Below, in pieces: positions 8,904 to 16,089 of a stretch of DNA of 64,000 bases. A model generated the notes under the pieces. It ran no database searches. It worked only from the letters and a program-made list of their open reading frames with translations, and had not been told where the DNA came from. Where the stretch lies: assembly GCA_020848695.1 (NCBI GenBank), contig JADLHT010000058.1, positions 1 to 64,000 on the forward strand, written 5' to 3'. Each line of letters starts with the position of its first letter. The stretch's first letter is position 1. This DNA comes from Saprospiraceae bacterium (GTDB lineage Bacteria; Bacteroidota; Bacteroidia; Chitinophagales; Saprospiraceae). A program made the position numbers and the translations under genes.

Positions 8904-9476
8904 TTATTTAGTGGGTGGCAATAATACTTCATCAACTACATAAATTAGCCCATTCGAGGCAGGAATAGTAGCTACAACATTGGCTTTGCCATTAATCATC
9001 ATTTTCCCATCTTTAAGACCAACAGTAATGTTGTCGCCACTAGCCATAGAAATTGATTGTCCATCCTGTAGATAATCCTGCTTGTATACTCCAACTGCCA
9101 CATGATACTCTAATATTGTTTTTAAAGCATCTTTCTGATCCGGTTTCATCAATCCATCAACAGTACCACTTGGCAATTTGTCAAATGCAGCATTTGTTGG
9201 AGCAAATACGGTAAATGGACCGGCATTGGCTATGTCATTGACATATTCTGCTTGTTTTAAGGCTGCAACTAAGGTTGTATGATCTTGTGAACCTACAGCT
9301 ACTTTTACAATGTCTTTTTGTGATTCGTCATCTTGTACACCTGCCTGACCCAGATCCTCTGAATTGGTTTCAGTATTGCTTGAAGCTGTGTTAGAGCTAG
9401 TTGTTGGGTTTGGTGTATTGCAGGATATCCAGAGAAAACACAGAAGAATTGAATAAAAAAGATTTATTTTTTTCAT
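8904..9476 (-). CDS. Fasciclin-domain lipoprotein in the nos cluster
   Basis: About 190 residues from the start at 9476; the ATG at 9497 would add seven residues before the signal. The signal peptide MKKINLFYSILLCFLW ends in a lipobox (ISC). A low-complexity Ser/Thr/Asn linker follows, then one fasciclin (FAS1) domain with FTVFAPTNAAFDKLP and a final VIYVVDEVLLPP-like strand (GLIYVVDEVLLPP). FAS1 domains mediate adhesion or protein contacts. The gene follows nosZ closely, so a structural or anchoring role for the N2O reductase complex is possible but unproven. Confidence 0.87.
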   Translation of the reverse strand: MKKINLFYSILLCFLWISCNTPNPTTSSNTASSNTETNSEDLGQAGVQDDESQKDIVKVAVGSQDHTTLVAALKQAEYVNDIANAGPFTVFAPTNAAFDKLPSGTVDGLMKPDQKDALKTILEYHVAVGVYKQDYLQDGQSISMASGDNITVGLKDGKMMINGKANVVATIPASNGLIYVVDEVLLPPTK

Positions 9477-9502
9477 ACGGCATAAATTTATATTCATTGA
9501 CT

Positions 9503-11485
9503 TTATTGTACTGGTGCAGTTGGTTTGGCAACATTTCCAGTGCTAAATGAAAGCGGAACATTAGAGTTTGCCGGACTAACTCGAACATATCCCTGCATTT
9601 CTTGGTGTAGCGCAGAACAGAAATCGGTACAATACATAGGAAACACTCCAATTCGTTCAGGCTTCCAGGCTAAAGTTTGAGTTTCACCTGGCATTATTAG
9701 CAATTCCGCATTATTAGCTCCTTTTACGGCGAATCCATGTGGTACGTCCCAGTCCTGTTCAAGATTAGTAACGTGGAAATAAACCACATCTCCTAATTTT
9801 ACACCTTCAATATTGTCAGGAGTAAAATGTGAACGGATAGATGTCATATAAACATGTACTTCATTACCTTTCCTTTCGACTTTTGAATTTTTTTCTCCAG
9901 CAGTAACATAAGGATGTTTGTTTTCTTCAAGCTTATAAATCTTAGTACTGTTTTTGCTTAGCAATTCAGCGGGGATAGCTTCAGCGTAATGCGGTTCTCC
10001 TATTGTTGGAAAATCTAAGAGAAGCTTCATTTTATCACCTTCGATAGAAAATAACTGAGCGCTTTGAGTTAATTCCGGCCCTGTTGGAAGATAACGATCT
10101 TTAGTTATTTTGTTGTAGGCAATAACATACTTTCCCCATGGTTTTTTGGTAGGTCCGCCAGGTACACATAAGTGTCCAACTGAATAATAAGTAGGTACAC
10201 GATCTACAACCTGAAGGTCACTAATTCTCCATTTAACAATTTCAGAAGAGACAAAAAATGAAGTGTAGGCATATCCATTCGCATCAAATTCAGTATGGAG
10301 AGGGCCTAATCCAGGCTTTTTAACTTCTCCATGGAGTACAGCATCATATTTTAAAACCGGTAAGCCTTCATAATCTCCTTCATAGTTTTTGGACGAGATA
10401 GCTTCTTGCATTTTGGTAAATGAGAATACCGGAATTACAGCAGCTAACTTACCTGATCCAACGATATATTCACCGCTTGGATCTGTATCACAACCATGGG
10501 GAGATTTTGGACAAGGAATCCAATATACAATATCAGGAAATTCTTTAGGATCCAAGACGATGGCTTCAGTCTCAATCTTGCTTGTCGCAGAATGCTTGCT
10601 TTCATCCATTTTATTATGTGTGTAGCGAACATTCTTTTTCATGCCCTTACCGGCTTTAATATATTCTTCAGCTTTTTTCCAATTTACGGCCATAATAAAA
10701 TCTTTATCCTTTTGACTGGCATTAACCTCTAATAGCGTATTGGCACGTTCTGAATTATAACAACTAAAGAAGAACCATCCATGAGATTTTCCTTTGCCTG
10801 CTCTTGCGAGGTCAAAATCCACACCGGGTAATAAGATCTGAAAGGCAAGATTCATTTCACCACTTTCTTTGTTGACTGAAATAAAACTTACGGTTCCCTT
10901 AAAATTCTCTTTGTATGTGTTTATTGCAACATCCGTTTTATCGCCCATTGGAACGCTAAATCGTGTACCGGCTACAACGTATTCGGTATTTTCTGTAATA
11001 AAAGGAGAAGAGTGATTTCCTCCACTATTTGGAATTTCAAGTATTTCTGCGGTTCTAAAAGTTTTTAAATCAATACGTGCAATTCGCGGTGTATTATTGG
11101 CATTTCCAAAAGCCCATTTTCCATCGTGAATTCCATCAGTAGTTGAGAGGGCAATGTGATGCAAATCATCCCAGGGTACAAATCCATGCGATGTATTTAA
11201 CATAGGTTTTGATTCTTCAGAATAACCATACCCTTTTTCAGGATCTACAGAAAAGACAGGAATCACACGGAATAATCTACCGGACGGAAGACCGTAAATG
11301 GACATTTGTCCACTAAATCCGCCGGAGACAATGTTGTAGAATTCGTCATATTTTCCGGGAGGTACATAAGCTTTAACCGCGGAATCACCACTAACGGCAG
11401 ATTGTACTCCTTTAGGCTTACAAGCACTGAATAGACTCAGTATTGCTATGATAGAAATAGAATAGAAAATTAATTTTTTACACAT
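9503..11485 (-). CDS. nosZ: Nitrous oxide reductase NosZ (Sec/lipoprotein, clade II-like)
   Basis: About 660 residues from the start at 11485, chosen because it gives a signal peptide ending in a lipobox (LFSAC, C22); the longer frame to 11545 is unlikely. There is no twin-arginine signal, which fits the clade II enzymes. The beta-propeller domain carries the CuZ His ligands (DDLHHIAL, HGCDTDPSG, GPLHTEF, VGHLCVPGG, PHYAEA). The C-terminal cupredoxin domain carries the CuA site (MYCTDFCSALHQEM). It reduces N2O to N2 with electrons from cytochrome c or quinol. It sits between a lipoprotein cytochrome c and a fasciclin lipoprotein; all three appear anchored to the membrane. Confidence 0.96.
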   Translation of the reverse strand: MCKKLIFYSISIIAILSLFSACKPKGVQSAVSGDSAVKAYVPPGKYDEFYNIVSGGFSGQMSIYGLPSGRLFRVIPVFSVDPEKGYGYSEESKPMLNTSHGFVPWDDLHHIALSTTDGIHDGKWAFGNANNTPRIARIDLKTFRTAEILEIPNSGGNHSSPFITENTEYVVAGTRFSVPMGDKTDVAINTYKENFKGTVSFISVNKESGEMNLAFQILLPGVDFDLARAGKGKSHGWFFFSCYNSERANTLLEVNASQKDKDFIMAVNWKKAEEYIKAGKGMKKNVRYTHNKMDESKHSATSKIETEAIVLDPKEFPDIVYWIPCPKSPHGCDTDPSGEYIVGSGKLAAVIPVFSFTKMQEAISSKNYEGDYEGLPVLKYDAVLHGEVKKPGLGPLHTEFDANGYAYTSFFVSSEIVKWRISDLQVVDRVPTYYSVGHLCVPGGPTKKPWGKYVIAYNKITKDRYLPTGPELTQSAQLFSIEGDKMKLLLDFPTIGEPHYAEAIPAELLSKNSTKIYKLEENKHPYVTAGEKNSKVERKGNEVHVYMTSIRSHFTPDNIEGVKLGDVVYFHVTNLEQDWDVPHGFAVKGANNAELLIMPGETQTLAWKPERIGVFPMYCTDFCSALHQEMQGYVRVSPANSNVPLSFSTGNVAKPTAPVQ

Positions 11486-11510
11486 ATAAATTGAATTAGG
11501 TTTAAACTTT

Positions 11511-11975
11511 TTACTGTTCCCCATCATTTTTGCGCATAAATTCAATGATAGAGCGCGCTTCTTCTTTACTTACGTTCTGATTAGGCATACGAACCAGACA
11601 TTGTTCAAGAAGCTTTTGAGCTTCAGGATCTGATTCCAGCATCATGTCAACGTTGATGATCATGTTCATAATCCATGTGGGCTTTCTTACTTTTGTAACC
11701 CCTTTCCAACCTGGACCAACTAACTTTTCATCAGTTAGTTTGTGACAAGCCATGCATTTTAAATCATAAATATTCTGTCCTTGAGTTACCCATTCGCTAT
11801 TAAGAGGCGTCGCAAATGTAATTTCGCCTTCTTTAATCTCTGTTCCATGAACTTCGGGTTGATTCTTGGTAAGTTCTTCAACTTCGACGGCTTTGTAATC
11901 TTTTTTTACTCCTTTATCGCATTGCCAGAAAAAAAGTGCACATAGAAAAGAAATAAGGAAAATTTTGTTTTTCAT
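11511..11975 (-). CDS. Lipoprotein c-type cytochrome, first gene of the nos operon
   Basis: A 154-residue protein with a lipoprotein signal (FFWQC, C19), one haem-c motif CMACH (C74-H78) and a likely axial Met at M130 (VRMPNQ). It is a class I monohaem cytochrome and, from its position 25 bases before nosZ, the probable electron donor to N2O reductase. The 5' region carries an FNR-like box about 77 bases upstream, so transcription of the operon probably rises at low oxygen. The name nosC is used for similar genes in other taxa, but I do not assign it. Confidence 0.9.
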   Translation of the reverse strand: MKNKIFLISFLCALFFWQCDKGVKKDYKAVEVEELTKNQPEVHGTEIKEGEITFATPLNSEWVTQGQNIYDLKCMACHKLTDEKLVGPGWKGVTKVRKPTWIMNMIINVDMMLESDPEAQKLLEQCLVRMPNQNVSKEEARSIIEFMRKNDGEQ

Positions 11976-12016
11976 TTTTTAAATAATTTAATTGAATTTA
12001 ATGACTTTTTACAGTG

Positions 12017-12059
12017 TAAAATTAATCTTTAATTCAGAATCCTTATTGATGATTATCAT
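12017..12059 (-). promoter_or_regulatory. FNR-like box and -7 element of the nos operon
   Basis: TTGAT-GATT-ATCAT at 12046-12059 differs from the FNR consensus TTGAT-N4-ATCAA at one base. Its centre is 77.5 bases from the cytochrome c start. On the minus strand TAATTTTA (12024 to 12017) is a one-mismatch TAnnTTTG -7 element whose end lies 35.5 bases from the box centre, as expected for a class II activator site. Confidence 0.55.
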
Positions 12060-12296
12060 TTGAATTAATGATTTTTGGCATAAAATACAATAGAAAATTT
12101 TGACATTTTACTAGTATTAACAATTCTTTATAATTTAATTTGATTAAATTGATTGAATAAAATAATTTGTTAGTAAATCTTAAATAATAATCATCATAGA
12201 ATACAAGTATAAACTACTTATTATAATTAGAAATTAGCTTACTATTAAGTTTTTATAGGGTTTGGATAAAGTAGCTGATAAGTATCATATTTAACA

Positions 12297-12340
12297 TTGA
12301 TTAAAGTCAATGTTTATACATAAAAATTTATTGACATTTG
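12297..12340 (+). promoter_or_regulatory. FNR-like box and -7 element of the small membrane protein gene
   Basis: TTGAT-TAAA-GTCAA at 12297-12310 lies inside a longer inverted repeat (ACATTGA-N6-TCAATGT, 12294-12313 or so). GACATTTG at 12333-12340 is a one-mismatch TAnnTTTG element. The box centre is 36.5 bases from the end of that element and 53.5 bases from the ATG at 12357; the same two distances recur at 24802-24862. Confidence 0.6.
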
Positions 12341-12356
12341 ACGCAAATAAGTCATT

Positions 12357-12515
12357 ATGTATAAACTAACCATTGATCAATTAATTTTGAGATACTACTT
12401 TATGATGGCAATCGTAATCGGTTCATTCTATTTTGGTATTCCTTGGCTTTCAATATTAGCCTTTCCAATTTTATTAAGTGCATTGGCAGGATGGAAGCGA
12501 AATACCATGCTATAA
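12357..12515 (+). CDS. Small hydrophobic membrane protein (52 aa)
   Basis: The frame runs from ATG 12357 to TAA 12515 and gives 52 residues. A short polar N-terminus (MYKLTIDQLILRYY) is followed by two hydrophobic segments separated by GIPW, and a basic tail (GWKRNTML). I do not recognise the family. Its support is the well-placed FNR-like promoter, the membrane character, and its place at the head of the cbb3 gene series. Either a small oxidase-associated protein or a stress membrane peptide would fit; neither is shown. Confidence 0.55.
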   Translation: MYKLTIDQLILRYYFMMAIVIGSFYFGIPWLSILAFPILLSALAGWKRNTML

Positions 12516-12770
12516 GTTTTATCTATTTAAAAGAATAAGTTGTAATATTAGTTAAAACCTTTAATCTCAACTTTGAGTACATTTTTCATTGTCGATTAGA
12601 TAGGTACTTGGCAGCATAAAAAAATTAGTCGGAGACTCCTGAATTATATATGATTAACAATTTGAAGGGATTAGAGAAGAAGTTTGGACAACAAGTCTCC
12701 AGCATTTACTTAAGGGCATCCTCTTCCAGAAAAGATTCACTTTCCAAAGTATTAAGTTAGGTGCTGATGT
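12516..12770 (+). other. 255-base gap with one possible 36-codon ORF
   Basis: This gap separates the small membrane protein from the MIP18-like gene. It holds one short frame, ATG 12650 to TAG 12760 (36 residues, beginning MINNLKGLEKKFG and Ser/Lys-rich at its end). It ends 10 bases before the next start and could be a leader peptide or chance. TACATTTT near 12579 resembles a -7 element with one mismatch. I see no strong terminator. Confidence 0.35.
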
Positions 12771-13247
12771 ATGACACGAGATAAAATCTTTGAACTATTA
12801 AATGTCATAACCTGTCCTGAAAATTCAGGTGTAACCATAAGTGAGTTAGGTATGTTGAAAGATGTTCAATTGGATGATGATAAAGTTATTATTTTAATTT
12901 GCCCTTTAGAAAATGAATGTAGTGTAATGAATATTATTCTGAAAGACATTGAATATGTTTTGAAAGAGAATAATTTAAATAATTTGTCAATAATCTTCGA
13001 TCAATCTGCCCAGAGTTCAATCAACATGCTTTTTAATAGTAAACAACCTGAACCGATAGTAAACAAATTTGAATCAATAATTCACTTCGGTCAAGATTCA
13101 ATTTTACACAACTTGAATGAGTCATACATAAAGAATGGCGATAAGAATTCAGGGAGAATGTCTTGCCTAGGAGAAGGTTTGTCCCTTACTTGGTCTACTT
13201 GTCAGAATTATTGTGCGCCATTTGATTTATATTTTAAGGCAATTTAA
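12771..13247 (+). CDS. MIP18/DUF59-like protein
   Basis: A 158-residue cytosolic protein. Residues 1-85 resemble the MIP18 (DUF59) fold seen in PaaD, SufT and the N-terminus of Mrp: a helix, a CPENSG turn in place of the usual DPE.G, ISELGMLKDV, then a strand and ICPLENECSVMNIILKDIEYVL. The C-terminal half is unassigned and contains four Cys (C151, C155 and others), including CQNYC. MIP18 proteins help insert iron-sulfur clusters. Its place ahead of the cbb3 assembly genes suggests metal-centre maturation, but this is inference; the similarity is moderate. Confidence 0.6.
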   Translation: MTRDKIFELLNVITCPENSGVTISELGMLKDVQLDDDKVIILICPLENECSVMNIILKDIEYVLKENNLNNLSIIFDQSAQSSINMLFNSKQPEPIVNKFESIIHFGQDSILHNLNESYIKNGDKNSGRMSCLGEGLSLTWSTCQNYCAPFDLYFKAI

Positions 13248-13279
13248 AAAATTTATCTCATATTATAATTGTTTGTTAT

Positions 13280-13534
13280 ATGTTAAAAGAAGAATTAAGT
13301 AAGAATTTAAATACAAGAAAATTTATTATGAATAAAAGGAATAAAAAACAACAACTAAAACAAGAACTTAAAATTATAGCATTAGATTTGTTGCATGAAG
13401 AGGATCATCAACCTCCAAATGGTCACGATGATGAACATTGTTGTGGAACTTGTAAAAATTCAGGCAAGTGCACAAATACAGTTACTCACATCGAGCCATT
13501 AAAAGACAACAATAAGGATCATCCTAAAAAGTAA
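13280..13534 (+). CDS. Small Cys/His-rich hypothetical protein before ccoI
   Basis: 84 residues from ATG 13280; ATG 13328 is an alternative that would give 68. The N-terminal half is basic and helical (KRNKKQQLKQELK). The C-terminal half is rich in His, Asp and Cys (DDEHCCGTCKNSGKC), a plausible metal-binding cluster. The stop overlaps the ccoI start by one base (TAATG), so the two are coupled. I do not know the family. A copper- or iron-handling accessory to the CcoI copper pump is possible. Confidence 0.6.
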   Translation: MLKEELSKNLNTRKFIMNKRNKKQQLKQELKIIALDLLHEEDHQPPNGHDDEHCCGTCKNSGKCTNTVTHIEPLKDNNKDHPKK

Positions 13535-15936
13535 TGACAAGTATTAGTCAGCAAAATAAATGCCTGCATTGTGGTTCTGATAGCGGAGAAGCTATATTAG
13601 GTATAAATAACGAAATCTTCTGCTGTGCAGGATGCAGATCTGTTTACGAAATTCTTAATCAAAATAAACTTTGCGCTTACTATACTTTAAATACTTCGCC
13701 AGGTATAAAAATGGATGAAGTAGCAAGTAAAAGTTATTACGCATTTTTAGAAAGACAGGAGATTGCAAATAAACTAATTGCTTTTAAAGACCATGAGGTA
13801 ACTCATGTTAATTTTTACATTCCGCAGATTCATTGCAGCAGTTGTCTTTGGTTGCTTGAAAAATTACCTCAATTACACAAAGGTATAGTTAACTCCAGAG
13901 TTCACTACTTTAATAAAGAGGTGCAAATCGTCTTTAATCATAAGCTAATTACATTAAAGATGGTCGCTGAAATACTTGCATCAATAGGTTACCGACCGGA
14001 AATAAATCTGGATAGTATCGCCAGTGCACAGAATGAATTTGTAAATAGCTCATTAGGGTTGAAAATTGGTATTTCCGGATTTTGTTTTGGCAATATCATG
14101 ATGATGAGTTTTGCTGATTATTTGTCAATAGGAACTTTGGAACCTGTCATATATCATTTTTTTAGATTTTTAAGTGTAAGTCTTTCTTTACCCGTTTTGT
14201 TTTACTGTGCTTCTGATTTTTTTCAATCTGCATGGAACGGTCTTAAAATTGGGGTATTGAAAATCGACTTACCTATTTCGCTTGCAATTATTATAACTTT
14301 TGCAAGAAGTATGTATGAGATTGCTAATCAAAATGGATTGGGATATTTGGATAGCATGAGTGGCATAGTATTCTTTATGCTTGTAAGTCGATGGATCCAG
14401 TCTAAAACTTACCAAAAAATATTTTATAATAAAGATTATCGAAGTTTTTTTCCCGCATATGTAACACGTATAAATGATCGGCGTGAGGAAGTTATAGATT
14501 TAATTGAATCTAAAACCAATGATCTCATTTTGGTAAGATCCAATGAAGTTATTCCTGTTGATGGAATATTGTCTAAGGGTAAAGCTTATATTGATTATAG
14601 CTTTGTAAATGGAGAGAGCCAACCCGTTGAAGTTAAAATTGGTGATCAGGTTTTTGCAGGTGGTCGGCAAGTCGGAAGTTCAATAGAAGTTGTACTGACC
14701 CATGAATTTTCAAGTAGCAAATTAATTAGTCTCTGGAATAACTCAATTTTTCGAACTTCTAAAGGGGTTCAATATGATAAATATGATTATTTGGCAAGTG
14801 TATTTACAATCGTTGTTTTGTCACTTGGATTATTATCAGGTCTTTATTGGTATTTTCAGGATGATACACAGAAGATGTGGAGTTCTATTATTACGGTTTT
14901 AATAGTTGCGTGTCCATGTGCCTTGTTACTTACAAAAAACTTTACCCAAGGTAACATTAGTAAAATACTTTCCATTAATGGATTTTTTATTAAGAATAGC
15001 GATGTGTTGATGATGTTCAATCGGATCAATACCATTGTGTTTGACAAAACAGGGACATTGACCTTACCTCATGAAAATACTATTCAGTATGAAGGAATAG
15101 AGCTTCCGGAGTTTATAAAAGAAGAAATTGCCTCCGTAATAAAACAAAGTAGTCATCCGTTGAGCATGGCTGTCTATAAGTCATTTGGAAGTATTAAACC
15201 TTTTGAGGTCGTTCATTTTAAGGAGCATATAGGTCTGGGAATTGAAGCTTGGGTTAATGATAAGCACGTCAAAATTGGATCTTCCTCATTTGTGAAAAGT
15301 AACAGTAATATTTCTAATGGTTCAGAACTGTTGGTTGAATATGATGGAAAGTATATTGGCAAATTTGTTTGTTACAGCAACTACCGAAAGAATGCAGGTA
15401 AGGTGATGTCAGAGCTGAGTAAAAAATACAAATTGGGTGTCTTGTCAGGAGATAACGAAAGCGAAAAGCCTCAGGTACGGAATATTATGGGGGAGAGCGC
15501 TTTTATTAAATTTAATCAGGACCCTATTAATAAGTTGGAGGCAATTAAGGAGCTTCAGAATCATGGTTCAGTTGTTATGATGGTTGGAGATGGCCTCAAT
15601 GATGCCGGGGCATTTAAGCAGAGTGATTTATCGGTCTCAGTTACTGATAAAAGGGTTAGTTTTACACCTGCGTGCGATTCTGTTATTCACGGAGATCGAT
15701 TGATTAAATTAGCTTCAATTATTAAGTTTATCATAGACGCTCATCATACGATTTATATTATTTTTGCCTTGTCCATTTTATACAATATGATCGGTTTGTT
15801 TTTTGCACTTCAAGGTATCTTATCTCCTTTGATTGCGGCTATTTTGATGCCTTTAAGTTCAATAACCATAATTGGTTTAAGTTACTTATGGTGTCAGAAA
15901 TTAGCTATGAAGAATGAATTAATAAGTACTCAATGA
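13534..15936 (+). CDS. ccoI: CcoI/FixI-type copper-transporting P-type ATPase
   Basis: An 800-residue P1B-type ATPase. An N-terminal Cys-rich metal-binding segment (C10, C13, C30, C31, C34) is followed by an HMA domain with HCSSC (C101, C104), transmembrane helices, the actuator motif NGES in place of TGES, the membrane CPC motif at C460-C462, the phosphorylated D504 in DKTGTLT, SSHP, and GDGLNDAGAF. CcoI exports copper to the periplasm for the CuB site of cbb3 oxidase. After CPC the usual LATP is replaced by LLTKNFTQGN, a divergence I note without interpreting. It overlaps ccoS by four bases. Confidence 0.93.
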   Translation: MTSISQQNKCLHCGSDSGEAILGINNEIFCCAGCRSVYEILNQNKLCAYYTLNTSPGIKMDEVASKSYYAFLERQEIANKLIAFKDHEVTHVNFYIPQIHCSSCLWLLEKLPQLHKGIVNSRVHYFNKEVQIVFNHKLITLKMVAEILASIGYRPEINLDSIASAQNEFVNSSLGLKIGISGFCFGNIMMMSFADYLSIGTLEPVIYHFFRFLSVSLSLPVLFYCASDFFQSAWNGLKIGVLKIDLPISLAIIITFARSMYEIANQNGLGYLDSMSGIVFFMLVSRWIQSKTYQKIFYNKDYRSFFPAYVTRINDRREEVIDLIESKTNDLILVRSNEVIPVDGILSKGKAYIDYSFVNGESQPVEVKIGDQVFAGGRQVGSSIEVVLTHEFSSSKLISLWNNSIFRTSKGVQYDKYDYLASVFTIVVLSLGLLSGLYWYFQDDTQKMWSSIITVLIVACPCALLLTKNFTQGNISKILSINGFFIKNSDVLMMFNRINTIVFDKTGTLTLPHENTIQYEGIELPEFIKEEIASVIKQSSHPLSMAVYKSFGSIKPFEVVHFKEHIGLGIEAWVNDKHVKIGSSSFVKSNSNISNGSELLVEYDGKYIGKFVCYSNYRKNAGKVMSELSKKYKLGVLSGDNESEKPQVRNIMGESAFIKFNQDPINKLEAIKELQNHGSVVMMVGDGLNDAGAFKQSDLSVSVTDKRVSFTPACDSVIHGDRLIKLASIIKFIIDAHHTIYIIFALSILYNMIGLFFALQGILSPLIAAILMPLSSITIIGLSYLWCQKLAMKNELISTQ

Positions 15937-16085
15937 AAATTATAATAATACTAGTTACATTAAGTTTTATCATTGCATTTGGTTTTCTCATTGCATTTAT
16001 TTGGAGTGTTAAGTCCGGACAATATGATGATATCGAATCACCCTCTCATAGAATATTTTTTGATCAAACTGAAACGAAGAATTAA
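15933..16085 (+). CDS. ccoS: cbb3 oxidase assembly protein CcoS
   Basis: A 50-residue protein from ATG 15933, overlapping the ccoI stop (ATGA). It has one N-terminal transmembrane helix (about 3-24) followed by the family motif SGQYDDIESPSHRIFFD. CcoS is needed for haem and copper insertion into CcoN. Its length and position between ccoI and ccoN match the family exactly. The ccoN start follows five bases later. Confidence 0.92.
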   Translation: MKIIIILVTLSFIIAFGFLIAFIWSVKSGQYDDIESPSHRIFFDQTETKN

Positions 16086-16089
16086 TATT

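Larger units (their letters stand above)
11976..12356. promoter_or_regulatory. Divergent AT-rich control region between nos and cco-side genes
   Basis: A 381-base non-coding stretch rich in A and T. It carries the leader of the cytochrome c-nosZ operon on the left and of the 52-residue membrane protein on the right. Two FNR-like boxes lie in it (12046-12059 and 12297-12310). No tRNA, terminator or clear structured RNA was seen in the remainder. Confidence 0.6.

Noticed and set aside
11976-12356. Possible replication origin because of high A+T content
   Set aside because: No DnaA-box cluster or dnaA/dnaN neighbour was seen; promoters and FNR-like boxes explain the region.
12650-12760. 36-codon ORF as a real gene
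   Set aside because: No recognisable motif, promoter or conserved context; mentioned only as a possibility within the gap.
15973-16089. Longer ccoN start
   Set aside because: This stretch is ccoS read in another frame; CcoN homologues begin at the MHTEVFYYD position.
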